Of a DNA stretch of 20,066 nucleotides, positions 1-7,478 are shown one piece after another. The notes under the pieces are model-generated. The model was not told the origin of the DNA. It worked only from the letters and a program-made list of their open reading frames with translations, and ran no database searches. Source of the DNA: an uncultured Collinsella sp. (lineage in GTDB: Bacteria; Actinomycetota; Coriobacteriia; Coriobacteriales; Coriobacteriaceae); the NCBI GenBank assembly GCA_900544755.1, contig UQWQ01000034.1:1-20066 (forward strand). The letters are read 5' to 3'. The translations under genes were made by a program, and so were the position numbers. Position 1 is the first letter of the stretch; each line of letters starts with the position of its first letter.

Positions 1-8
1 TGCAAGAC

Positions 9-34
9 GAAGGCCACGTTTAGTGGCCTTCTTT
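9..34 (+). terminator. Intrinsic terminator of an upstream gene
   Basis: A perfect 9-bp stem (9-17 with 23-31, loop GTTTA) is followed by a short T run. It probably ends a rightward gene lying before the window. The T tract is short, so efficiency is uncertain. Confidence 0.7.
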
Positions 35-39
35 GCATG

Positions 40-134
40 CGGAACTCATTTGGAGCAAACACCCCGGCGACTCGGGGCTTCCCCGGCCAGACGACTCGGC
101 CGTTCGGGTCAGGCGGGCTGAATGGAATTTGGTG
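40..134. other. GC-rich non-coding stretch with small hairpins
   Basis: No credible coding frame lies here. Two short stems are visible: CCCCG pairing with CGGGG near 62-77, and CGGCC pairing with GGCCG near 84-102. The octamer CGACTCGG occurs twice. A tRNA reading was tried because of a GTTCGGGTC string, but no T-stem or acceptor stem pairs. It could be the leader or body of a small RNA between two terminator hairpins; nothing more can be supported. Confidence 0.3.
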
Positions 135-161
135 AATGAGGGCGCCGTTGGCGCCCTCATT
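135..161. terminator. Perfect 12-bp hairpin, probable bidirectional terminator
   Basis: Arms 135-146 and 150-161 are perfectly complementary around a GTT loop. It lies 3 bp beyond the stop codon of the leftward AraC-type gene, so it most likely ends that transcript. On the plus strand it is followed by CTTTAT, so it may also stop rightward RNA from 40-134. Neither side has a strong T run. Confidence 0.6.
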
Positions 162-163
162 CT

Positions 164-1210
164 TTATAAATGTTGGGAGCGCCAAACGGTGGGGGTGGTG
201 CCGGTGTGTTGCTTGAAGGCTTGGGCGAAGGCGGCCTGCTGAGGGTAGCCTAGACGCTCTGCCACCTGCGCTATCGTGAGCGCGCTATCGGCCAAAAGGT
301 CCTGTGCTCGCTCCATACGACGTCTGCGAATGTAGGCGCCCAGGGGCTCGCCGGTTTGGGCTTTAAAGGTAGCGCATAGCTTGGAGCGGCTTGTGTAGAG
401 CCTCTCGGCCACCTCGTTGATACCCACATGTTTGCCCTTGTCGAGCGAGCGTTCTACAAGGCTCGTCGCTTCCTCGGCAATGGTCATGCTGGCGCGTGTG
501 TCTGCCGCCTGCCGCGCCTGCTTGTGGGCCGCGCGCGAACAGGCGAGCTCCGCGACCATGGTTTCCACGATGCCTTGCATATAGACGTGTCCGCCTACGG
601 TGCGGGCGCGGTCCTCGTTAATCCGGTGCAGTGTGTGGCAGATGGCGGACGTCGCTTCCTCGTGCCATGGCTCGGCAAACGCCTCAAAGACCCCTGCGAA
701 CTCGGTGGGATAGCGGTGCTCCAGTTCGTCAAAATATCCAGGCAAAAAGAGCGCCGAGCGCGAGTGATAGAGCTGCCCTGCAAACAGCGGGCTTGACTCC
801 TCGCCACAGTTATCTTGGATAAAGCTGCACACGGCATTGTTTGGCCACGGTCCATGCAAGAGTTTAAGGTTTGCAGGCGTTATGCCAGCCTCGGGCATGC
901 ACATGAGCGTGGGCGCGCTGACCTCGCTCACGCACGCGTACGGTTCGGGTGTGTACTCGGCTAGGTGCATGTTGTGCATCGGGGTAATGAAATGCTCCAT
1001 GACGATGCAGGTGGGGGAAAGGGGCATGATCCATGCGCGTCCGTGCGCCCGATCGTTTGCCACCTCACCGGTAAAGACGGCGCCCTTGCCGGAAAGCTGC
1101 AGGCCAAACTGCTCAAACTGCGGTGCGTAGAGCTCGGTTATATCGGTTGCCGCCCGCCGCATTTTCAAAAGCGTCCCCTTCATTTGCGAAAACGTCCACG
1201 CCTGGCCCAA
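164..1210 (-). CDS. AraC-family transcriptional regulator
   Basis: This 348-aa protein ends in a typical AraC/XylS DNA-binding domain of two helix-turn-helix units (about residues 250-345). The second helix carries the family-typical TIAQVAERLGYPQQAAFAQAFKQ..GTTP pattern. The first 240 residues match no sensor domain I recognise; they hold many Met, Cys and His residues. The start is ambiguous. TTG at 1210 has AAGG upstream and sits just below a good minus-strand promoter, while ATG codons at 1183 and 1162 would shorten the protein by 9 or 16 residues. The gene is divergent from an ABC transporter pair with a 72-bp gap. This arrangement matches siderophore-uptake loci such as ybtA beside ybtPQ, so it probably controls that transporter. 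The ligand is unknown. Confidence 0.88.
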   Translation of the reverse strand: MGQAWTFSQMKGTLLKMRRAATDITELYAPQFEQFGLQLSGKGAVFTGEVANDRAHGRAWIMPLSPTCIVMEHFITPMHNMHLAEYTPEPYACVSEVSAPTLMCMPEAGITPANLKLLHGPWPNNAVCSFIQDNCGEESSPLFAGQLYHSRSALFLPGYFDELEHRYPTEFAGVFEAFAEPWHEEATSAICHTLHRINEDRARTVGGHVYMQGIVETMVAELACSRAAHKQARQAADTRASMTIAEEATSLVERSLDKGKHVGINEVAERLYTSRSKLCATFKAQTGEPLGAYIRRRRMERAQDLLADSALTIAQVAERLGYPQQAAFAQAFKQHTGTTPTVWRSQHL

Positions 1211-1234
1211 TTGTGTGCCTTGGCTAACACGCCC

Positions 1235-1263
1235 ATGATAAGTTTCTTACGGTTAACTCTCAA
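1235..1263 (-). promoter_or_regulatory. Promoter of the AraC-type gene, in the divergent region
   Basis: On the minus strand TTGAGA (1263-1258) is followed after exactly 17 bp by TATCAT (1240-1235), giving a start near 1228. The region also holds GGTTAAC (1251-1257) and GGCTAAC (1222-1228), related short motifs that could be regulator half-sites. A plus-strand promoter must overlap; TTGTGT (1211-1216), 17 bp, CATGAT (1234-1239) is a weak candidate. Confidence 0.6.
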
Positions 1264-1282
1264 GCCGTTAGAAAGGAATCTC

Positions 1283-3109
1283 ATGGCAAAGGGATCGAAA
1301 AAGGAAGGTGGCGGTATCGGCGAGCTGCTTGCATATGCCGGCGACCGCAAATTCCTAACGTATTTGGGCATGGCCCTCTCGGCGTTCTCGCAGCTGTTGA
1401 GCTTTGGCCCGTACGTGTGCATCTGGCTTGTTGCGCGAGACCTGATTGCCGTGGCGCCCAACTGGAGCGAGGCCGCCGACATCGCAATGTATGGTTGGTG
1501 GGCTGTTGGTTTTGCCCTGGCAAGCATCGTGGTCTATTTCGTGGGACTCATGTGCACGCACCTGTCCGCGTTTCGCTGCGCATCCAATATCCGCAAGGCT
1601 ACGAGCGAGCATCTGCTTAAGCTGCCGCTCGGCTACTTTGACACGCACGCCACCGGTGAGCTGCGCCGTATCGTAGACGGCTGTGCCGCCTCCACCGAGA
1701 CGCTGCTCGCGCACATGCTGCCCGATATCGCCGGTGCCACCGCCATGGTCGTGGGCCTGCTTGTGCTGCTATTTGCCCTCGATTGGCGTTTGGGCGCGGC
1801 ATGCTTAATCTCGGTCGTCGTTTCGTTTTGCGCCATGGCCACCATGATGAGCGGCAAGGGCGCCGAGTTCATGAAGGCCTACATGGGCGCGCTGGTCAAG
1901 ATGAACAAGACCGGTACCGAATACGTACGCGGCATTCCCGTGGTCAAGGTGTTTCAGCAGACGGTCTATTCCTTTAAGGCGTTCCACGATGCGATCGCCG
2001 AATACGCCGATATGGCGCAAAATTATGCGGGTACGTTTTGCCGGGGTCCGCAGGTGCTCAACCTTACTGCGCTCAACGGCCTTGTGGCATTTCTTTTGCC
2101 TGTGGCGCTGCTGCTGGCGCCGGGCGAGACGGACTTCGCGCACTTTATGGTCAATTTTACGTTTTACGCGATCTTTTCGGCCGTGGTGCCGACGGCCATG
2201 ACCAAGCTTATGTTTGTGGGCGAGGCCTCTCAGATGAGTGCCGATTCGCTGGCTCGCATTCGAAGCGTCATGGATTCCAAGCGGCTCTCCGTGCCCGCGC
2301 AACCCAAGCACCCCGCTGGCAGCGATGTGCGCTTTGAGGACGTGAGCTTTACCTACGAGGGCGCCGAGGCGCCTGCCGTCAACCATGCGAGTTTTAGCGT
2401 TCCCGCAGGTAGCACCCTCGCGCTGGTGGGTCCTTCGGGCGGCGGCAAGTCAACCTGCGCAAGCCTGATTCCTCGTTTTTGGGATGTTTCCGCAGGTCGA
2501 GTGCTCGTAGGTGGTGTGGACGTTCGCGATATGGATCCGCACGAGCTTATGGACCAGGTCGCCTTCGTGTTCCAGACCAACCAGCTGTTCCGGCAAACAC
2601 TTGCCGATAACGTGCGCGCCTCCAAGCCTACGGCCACTGACGACGAAGTGCGTGCGGCCCTCTCCGCAGCCCAGTGCGACGACATTGTGGCCAAGCTCCC
2701 ACAGGGCATCAATACCATGCTCGGTGCCGGCGGAGCATATCTTTCGGGCGGCGAGGTCCAGCGCGTGGCACTTGCCCGCGCGATCCTTAAAGACGCGCCT
2801 ATCGTGGTGCTCGATGAGGCCACGGCGTTTGCGGATCCCGAGAACGAGGCGCTCATCCAGCGCGCCTTTAGCAAGCTGGCGGCGGGTCGCACGGTCATTA
2901 TGATTGCGCACCGACTCTCGACTGTAGTGGGGGCCGACAAGATCGTGGTGCTCAACCAAGGTAGCGTGCAGGAGACTGGCACCCATGCCGAGCTGCTGTC
3001 CCAAAAGGGTCTATACGCCAAGATGTGGGCTGAATACGAACAGGCCGCGAGCTGGAAAATCACTGCAGCGACCGCGGATGCCGCCGTCACGAAGGGAGGC
3101 GAGGCCTAA
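1283..3109 (+). CDS. ABC transporter half-subunit, permease fused to ATPase (YbtP/IrtA-like)
   Basis: A 608-aa half-transporter with an N-terminal membrane domain of about six helices and a C-terminal ATPase. ATG 1283 is chosen over the longer open frame because AAAGGA lies 5-8 bp before it and the protein then begins in a normal cytoplasmic segment. Walker A GPSGGGKST is at about 383-391, signature LSGGEVQR at 487, Walker B ends at Asp511, and the switch His is about 543. The signature has Val where most have Arg or Gln, and the segment after Walker B reads AFADPENE instead of ASLD. To my knowledge this occurs in heterodimeric importers of exporter fold for siderophores (IrtA, YbtP). Its stop abuts the partner's ATG, so the two are co-translated. 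Substrate is inferred; peptide or drug export is the alternative. Confidence 0.9.
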   Translation: MAKGSKKEGGGIGELLAYAGDRKFLTYLGMALSAFSQLLSFGPYVCIWLVARDLIAVAPNWSEAADIAMYGWWAVGFALASIVVYFVGLMCTHLSAFRCASNIRKATSEHLLKLPLGYFDTHATGELRRIVDGCAASTETLLAHMLPDIAGATAMVVGLLVLLFALDWRLGAACLISVVVSFCAMATMMSGKGAEFMKAYMGALVKMNKTGTEYVRGIPVVKVFQQTVYSFKAFHDAIAEYADMAQNYAGTFCRGPQVLNLTALNGLVAFLLPVALLLAPGETDFAHFMVNFTFYAIFSAVVPTAMTKLMFVGEASQMSADSLARIRSVMDSKRLSVPAQPKHPAGSDVRFEDVSFTYEGAEAPAVNHASFSVPAGSTLALVGPSGGGKSTCASLIPRFWDVSAGRVLVGGVDVRDMDPHELMDQVAFVFQTNQLFRQTLADNVRASKPTATDDEVRAALSAAQCDDIVAKLPQGINTMLGAGGAYLSGGEVQRVALARAILKDAPIVVLDEATAFADPENEALIQRAFSKLAAGRTVIMIAHRLSTVVGADKIVVLNQGSVQETGTHAELLSQKGLYAKMWAEYEQAASWKITAATADAAVTKGGEA

Positions 3110-4867
3110 ATGTTCGCCTCATTCCAAAAGAAGTATTTCCTATCCGATAAAGGCGTCGCCGGCGTAAAACGCGGCATTTTCTGGACCACGCTCACCAATC
3201 TTGTGACCATGGCCGGCATGGGCTTTTTGTTCCTGGTCATGGCCGGCTTTGTCGAACATCTCGCCACCGGCGCCGACCTGCCGGATGCCCTACCGATCGT
3301 GGGCGGCCTCCTGGTCTTTTTCGTGTTGCTCTTTGCCTCTAACTGGCAGCAGTATTACTACACCTACTGCATCTTTTACGAGGAGTGCGGCAAGCAGCGC
3401 ATGGGGATTGCCGAGCGCTTGCGCAAACTGCCGCTGTCGTTTTTTGGCCGTCGTGATCTGGCCGATCTAACCGAAACCATCATGGGCGACGTTCAGACTA
3501 TGGAGCACGCCTACAGCCACGTGCTGGGAGAGCTTTGGGGTGCCATCATCGCAAGCGCCATTGTGTTCGTGGCGTCGCTGTTCTTTTGCTGGCAGCTGGC
3601 GATCGCGGCGTTTTGGAGCGTTCCCGTGGCCTTTGCCGTGCTGTATCTGACGCGCGGCCCCATGACCCCGGTGTTCGACCGCGTGCGTGCCGAGAAGGTC
3701 AAGGTCACCGAGGCGATCCAGGAGACGCTCGACTGCGTGCGCGAGATCCGCGCCACCAACCAGGAGGCCCATTATCTTGAGGGACTCAACGCCGTGATCG
3801 ATGCCGAGGAACGCGAGACCACCAGAGGCGAGCTTGCCAATGGGCTTTTGGTCAACTCCGCCTTTGCCATCCTGCGCTTGGGGATTGCCACCACGTTGGT
3901 CACGGGCGCCGCGATGGTCGCCTCCGGCCAGGTCGACTTTTTGATGATGTTTGCCTTCCTGCTCATGGTGAGCCGCATCTATGCGCCCTTTGATCAGGCG
4001 CTGATGCTGATGTCCGAGCTGTTTGCCGCCGAGTCGTCGGCCAAGCGCATGCGTTCCATCATGGAAGAGCCCGTGGCGCGGGGCAGCGAGCAGTTTGAGC
4101 CCGTAGGCCACGATGTGGTGTTCGATCACGTGGCATTTGGCTATGGTGCGGGCGAGGACGGCCGCGCCGGCGAGAAAGTTCTTACCGATGTGAGCTTTAC
4201 CGCTAAGGAAGGCGAGGTCACGGCGCTGGTCGGTCCTTCGGGCTCCGGTAAGTCCACAGTGAGCCGCCTGGCCGCGCGCTTTTGGGACGCCACCGAAGGC
4301 ACGGTCACCGTGGGCGGCGTGGATGTTGCGAGCGTCGATCCCGAGGTGCTGCTGCGCGACTACGCCATTGTGTTCCAAGACGTGCTGCTCTTTGACGACA
4401 CGGTGATGGGAAACATCCGCCTCGGGCGTCGTGGCGCTACCGATGAGCAAGTGCTTGCGGCTGCGCGTGCCGCCAACTGCGACGAGTTTGTGAGCCGCAT
4501 GCCGCAGGGCTACAACACCATGATCGGCGAGAACGGCTCCAAGCTGTCCGGCGGTGAGCGCCAGCGCATCTCCATCGCCCGCGCGCTGCTCAAAGACGCC
4601 CCGATTGTGTTGCTGGACGAGGCAACAGCGAGCTTGGATGTGGAGAACGAGACCGTGGTTCAGCAGGCGCTCTCCCGTCTGCTTGCAGGTAAGACGGTTA
4701 TCGTTATTGCCCACCGTATGCGTACGGTGGAAAATGCCGACAAAATCGTTGTACTCAAGGATGGTGTGGTTGCCGAGCAGGGCACTCCGGCGCAGCTCAA
4801 GGCGGCAGGTGGAGAATTCGCCCGCATGGTGGCGCTGCAAAAGGAAGCAGCTACCTGGCAGTTGTAA
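3110..4867 (+). CDS. ABC transporter half-subunit, permease fused to ATPase (YbtQ/IrtB-like)
   Basis: Partner of the preceding half-transporter, 585 aa, starting on the base after its stop with GGGAGGCGAGG as ribosome site. It has an N-terminal six-helix membrane domain and a C-terminal ATPase with fully canonical motifs: Walker A GPSGSGKST at 375-383, signature LSGGERQR at 479, Walker B ending at Asp503 followed by EATASLD, and switch His535. Together the two genes encode a heterodimer in which the first subunit carries altered signature and D-loop residues and this one the consensus set. With a divergent AraC gene the set resembles siderophore or iron-complex uptake systems (YbtPQ, IrtAB), but no substrate residue can be read from the sequence. 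Confidence 0.9.
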   Translation: MFASFQKKYFLSDKGVAGVKRGIFWTTLTNLVTMAGMGFLFLVMAGFVEHLATGADLPDALPIVGGLLVFFVLLFASNWQQYYYTYCIFYEECGKQRMGIAERLRKLPLSFFGRRDLADLTETIMGDVQTMEHAYSHVLGELWGAIIASAIVFVASLFFCWQLAIAAFWSVPVAFAVLYLTRGPMTPVFDRVRAEKVKVTEAIQETLDCVREIRATNQEAHYLEGLNAVIDAEERETTRGELANGLLVNSAFAILRLGIATTLVTGAAMVASGQVDFLMMFAFLLMVSRIYAPFDQALMLMSELFAAESSAKRMRSIMEEPVARGSEQFEPVGHDVVFDHVAFGYGAGEDGRAGEKVLTDVSFTAKEGEVTALVGPSGSGKSTVSRLAARFWDATEGTVTVGGVDVASVDPEVLLRDYAIVFQDVLLFDDTVMGNIRLGRRGATDEQVLAAARAANCDEFVSRMPQGYNTMIGENGSKLSGGERQRISIARALLKDAPIVLLDEATASLDVENETVVQQALSRLLAGKTVIVIAHRMRTVENADKIVVLKDGVVAEQGTPAQLKAAGGEFARMVALQKEAATWQL

Positions 4868-4875
4868 GAAGGGGC

Positions 4876-4892
4876 AAAGGGACAGTCCCTTT
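4876..4892 (+). terminator. Short hairpin after the ABC operon
   Basis: AAAGGGA and TCCCTTT pair perfectly around a CAG loop, 8 bp after the stop codon, then TTCTCGCATT. It is a plausible weak terminator or an mRNA 3'-end stabiliser. Confidence 0.45.
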
Positions 4893-4898
4893 CTCGCA

Positions 4899-4927
4899 TT
4901 GACAATCGGTTACTCCGCATCGTTAAT
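4899..4927 (+). promoter_or_regulatory. Promoter of the small protein / P-ATPase operon
   Basis: A perfect TTGACA -35 box (4899-4904), a 17-bp spacer and GTTAAT (4922-4927, 4 of 6 to consensus). The predicted start near 4934 falls at the edge of a near-palindrome, leaving a leader of about 130 nt. Confidence 0.65.
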
Positions 4928-4934
4928 TTTCAAA

Positions 4935-4954
4935 AGGTTAGCCATGGCTGACCT
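4935..4954. promoter_or_regulatory. 20-bp near-palindrome, probable operator
   Basis: AGGTTAGCCATGGCTGACCT is an inverted repeat with a single mismatched pair. It starts where transcription from the TTGACA promoter should begin, the position of a repressor site. The arms AGGTTAG and CTGACCT resemble DtxR/IdeR half-sites, but the centre is 6 bp rather than 1 bp, so the binding family is not settled. The arm GTTAGCC recurs, reversed, at 1222-1228. Confidence 0.6.
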
Positions 4955-5062
4955 AGATAGTTAGATAAAATTGAGATATTTCAAAAGCGTGCTCGAGCAA
5001 ACTTGTTTACTCGGGTGCTGAAGCACCATGCCGCGTCCAATGCGGCAAAAGGGAGAAGCAAC

Positions 5063-5308
5063 ATGAAGAAGTCGACGTTCAATACCCTGCTTGTCGGTGG
5101 CGGTTTTCTGCTTGGCACGGCCGGCATCAAGCTGCTTACCAGCGCTCCGGTAAAGAATGCCTGCGTGCAGGGTATTGCGTGCGGTATGCGCATCAAGAAC
5201 GGCTACCAGGACATGGTCGAGCAGGCCAAGGCCGAGGTCGACGACATGGTTGCCGAGGCTGCTTACATCACCCAGAGCGAGGCCGCTGCTGACGAGGCAG
5301 CCGAGTAA
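5063..5308 (+). CDS. Small single-helix protein paired with P-type ATPase (PacL/DUF1490- or DUF6110-like)
   Basis: An 81-aa protein starting at ATG 5063 with AAAGGGAGAAG as ribosome site. A Lys-Lys N-terminus leads into a glycine-rich hydrophobic segment (about residues 8-27), then an amphipathic acidic helix with AKAEVDDMVAEAA and an Ala/Glu tail. It lies 18 bp upstream of a P1B-type ATPase gene in the same transcript. This size, layout and neighbour match the small membrane proteins next to metal ATPases, such as mycobacterial PacL proteins (DUF1490), where PacL1 supports the zinc exporter CtpC. The C-terminal Asp/His metal motif known from PacL1 is absent here. The family link is from memory of the pattern, not a search; a role as scaffold or stabiliser of the ATPase is inference. 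Confidence 0.75.
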   Translation: MKKSTFNTLLVGGGFLLGTAGIKLLTSAPVKNACVQGIACGMRIKNGYQDMVEQAKAEVDDMVAEAAYITQSEAAADEAAE

Positions 5309-5326
5309 CGCTCCCAGGCACAAACT

Positions 5327-7402
5327 ATGAGATTCTCGATTATTAGCGAGATCCCCGGCAGGACCCGTCTTCAATTGGCGGGTCCTGTGCCAGAGAGCGA
5401 TCTCGATGCACTTCTTAAGCTCAGCGGCGATATCGACGGCGTGCACAAGGTGCGCGTATATGGCCGTATTGGCCAGATGGCGCTCGAATACGACGAGTCG
5501 CGCCGCGATGCCGTGCTGGCCGCCGTCGGTGCGCTCGACGCTCAGGCCATTGCCGACGCAAAGACGGGTTACGTGATGCAGCTTGAGCCACGCAAGCACA
5601 AGCTCGTCATGGATCTTGCCACACTTATCGGTGCCCATTACGCACGTCGCTGGTTCTTGCCGACGCCTCTGCGTGCGGTGTTTGTCGTGGCCGGTTACAT
5701 GGCATTTTTGCGCGCCGCCCTTCATGAGCTCGCACAGCCGCGCCTGACCGTTCCCGTGCTCGACGCTTCGGCCATCGGCATTTCGTTCGTCAAGCGTGAT
5801 GTCGACACCGCGGGCCAGACAATGTTCCTGCTCAACGTGGGCGAGCTGCTCGAGGACTACACCCGCGCCATGAGCGAAAACGAGCTCATCAACTCGCTGC
5901 TCGATGTGCCCGACAAGGCGCAAAAGGTCGTCGGCGACACCGAGGTAAGCGTTGCCGCCACCGAGCTCGAGCCCGGCGACTTGGTCGCCGTGCGCACCGG
6001 CATGTCCATCTGCATCGACGGTGTTGTCGAGCAGGGGAGCGCTATGGTCAACCAGGCGACCCTGACCGGCGAGCCGCTGGCCGTCGAGCGCAGCGTGGGC
6101 GACGACGTGTTCGCCGGTACCGTCGTGGAAGACGGCGGCATCTTGGTGCGCGTGCGCGCCAATACGGCGCAAACCAAACTGCGCTCAATCGTCTCGCTCG
6201 TGCAGACGGCCGACTCGCTCAAGTCCGAGGGCCAGTCGCATATGGAGGACCTTGCCAACAAGATCGTCCCGTGGAACTTCCTGCTCGCGTGCCTGGTTGC
6301 GCTTACTACCCGCAGCCTCATCAAGACCTCGGCGGCACTGATGGTCGACTACTCGTGCGCACTCAAGCTCACGGGTTCCGTTGCCGTCATGACCGCTATG
6401 AGCGATGCTGCCAAGATGGGCGTCATGGTCAAGGGCGCGAAGTACTTTGAGTCGTTTGCCAAGGCCGACACCATTGTGTTTGACAAGACCGGCACGCTTA
6501 CCGAGGCGCAGCCGCGTCTTGCCTGCGTGCTCACCACCGATGGCTGGAGCGAGGACGAGGTCCTGCGCCTTTCCGCTTGCTTGGAGGAGCATTTTCCGCA
6601 TCCGGTGGCGCGTGCCGTGGTCAATGCGGCACGCGAGCGCGGGCTCGAGCACCGCGAGCGCCATGCTGCCGTCGAGTACATCGTGGCGCACGGCATCGCT
6701 TCGTCCATCGAAGGGCGTCGCGCGATTATCGGCTCGGCACACTTTGTGTTTGAGGACGAGAGCGCGCAGCTCGATTCCGACATTAAGGAGCGCATTGAGT
6801 CCCAGATGCAGGGCCTGTCGCCGCTGTATCTGGCGGTCGATGGGAAGGTCGTCGGCGTGCTCGGCATCGAGGATCCGCTCAAGGCCGGGGTCCGTGAGGC
6901 CATCGCCGACCTGCACGCGTTGGGCGTTAAGCATGTCGTTATGCTCACGGGCGACTCGGAGCGCACGGCCGAGCGCATTGCTCGCGAGGCAGGGGTCGAC
7001 GAGTTTAAGGCCGAGCTGCTGCCCGAGGACAAGTACGCGTATGTGGAGCGCATTAAGGGCGAGGGGCGCCACGTTGCCATGGTGGGCGACGGTGTCAACG
7101 ATTCGCCGGCGCTCGGTTTGGCCGACGTGGGCTTGGCGATGGGTGGCGGAAGCGACATCGCCAAGGAGGTTGCCGACATCATCCTGACCGATACGGATCT
7201 TGCCGCGATCGTGCGCCTGCGCCGCATGAGCCAGGGCCTCGTTGATCGTCTGACGAGCTCCTATTCTAAGGTGATGCTCACCAACTCAGCGCTCCTGGCG
7301 CTGGGCATTACCGGCGCGATTACCCCGCAGGCGTCGTCGCTGCTGCACAACGGCTCGACGATTGCCTACAGTCTGAGCAACGCGAAGGCTTACCTGCGTT
7401 AG
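5327..7402 (+). CDS. P1B-type metal-transporting ATPase (CtpC-like)
   Basis: A 691-aa P-type ATPase. The actuator motif TGE is at 247-249, phosphorylation motif DKTGT at 386-390, the P1B His-Pro pair lies in HFPHPVA, the nucleotide-binding TGD motif follows, and the hinge reads MVGDGVNDSPAL. The N-terminal 60 residues (starting near PGRTRL) look like an HMA fold without a CxxC metal site. The helix-6 motif that is CPC in copper and zinc pumps is here Tyr-Ser-Cys (342-344, DYSCALKL). Near the C-terminus the sequence LLHNGSTIAYSLSNA carries the conserved HN...S/N pattern of helix 8. These suggest a divergent manganese, zinc or iron specificity like mycobacterial CtpC. The gene shares a transcript with the 81-aa protein and ends at a strong terminator. 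Metal and direction are not proven. Confidence 0.93.
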   Translation: MRFSIISEIPGRTRLQLAGPVPESDLDALLKLSGDIDGVHKVRVYGRIGQMALEYDESRRDAVLAAVGALDAQAIADAKTGYVMQLEPRKHKLVMDLATLIGAHYARRWFLPTPLRAVFVVAGYMAFLRAALHELAQPRLTVPVLDASAIGISFVKRDVDTAGQTMFLLNVGELLEDYTRAMSENELINSLLDVPDKAQKVVGDTEVSVAATELEPGDLVAVRTGMSICIDGVVEQGSAMVNQATLTGEPLAVERSVGDDVFAGTVVEDGGILVRVRANTAQTKLRSIVSLVQTADSLKSEGQSHMEDLANKIVPWNFLLACLVALTTRSLIKTSAALMVDYSCALKLTGSVAVMTAMSDAAKMGVMVKGAKYFESFAKADTIVFDKTGTLTEAQPRLACVLTTDGWSEDEVLRLSACLEEHFPHPVARAVVNAARERGLEHRERHAAVEYIVAHGIASSIEGRRAIIGSAHFVFEDESAQLDSDIKERIESQMQGLSPLYLAVDGKVVGVLGIEDPLKAGVREAIADLHALGVKHVVMLTGDSERTAERIAREAGVDEFKAELLPEDKYAYVERIKGEGRHVAMVGDGVNDSPALGLADVGLAMGGGSDIAKEVADIILTDTDLAAIVRLRRMSQGLVDRLTSSYSKVMLTNSALLALGITGAITPQASSLLHNGSTIAYSLSNAKAYLR

Positions 7403-7426
7403 CAGACGTGTTCGCCCACGTTATCT

Positions 7427-7478
7427 GGCCTGCGCCCAGACGGCATCGGTGTCGTCCGAGCGCAGGCCTTTTGCGTTT
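7427..7478 (+). terminator. Intrinsic terminator of the P-ATPase operon
   Basis: GGCCTGCGC (7427-7435) pairs with GCGCAGGCC (7460-7468). A smaller GACG/CGTC stem lies inside the loop, and TTTTGCGTTT follows. It separates the metal operon from the toxin-antitoxin operon. Confidence 0.85.

Noticed and set aside
40..134. tRNA gene suggested by GTTCGGGTC
   Set aside because: The flanking bases do not form a T-stem, and no acceptor stem or anticodon arm could be built on either strand.
965..1282. N-terminal extension of the first ABC half-transporter
   Set aside because: The extension lies antisense to the AraC gene and crosses the divergent promoters; ATG 1283 has a proper ribosome site.
3467..4840. 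Long leftward open frame of 457 codons opposite the second ABC gene
   Set aside because: It is rich in His, Gly and Arg, as expected from the antisense of GC-rich coding DNA, and the plus-strand gene has full motifs.
4961..6172. Leftward open frame of 403 codons opposite the small protein and P-ATPase
   Set aside because: Antisense composition artefact; both genes on the plus strand are well supported.
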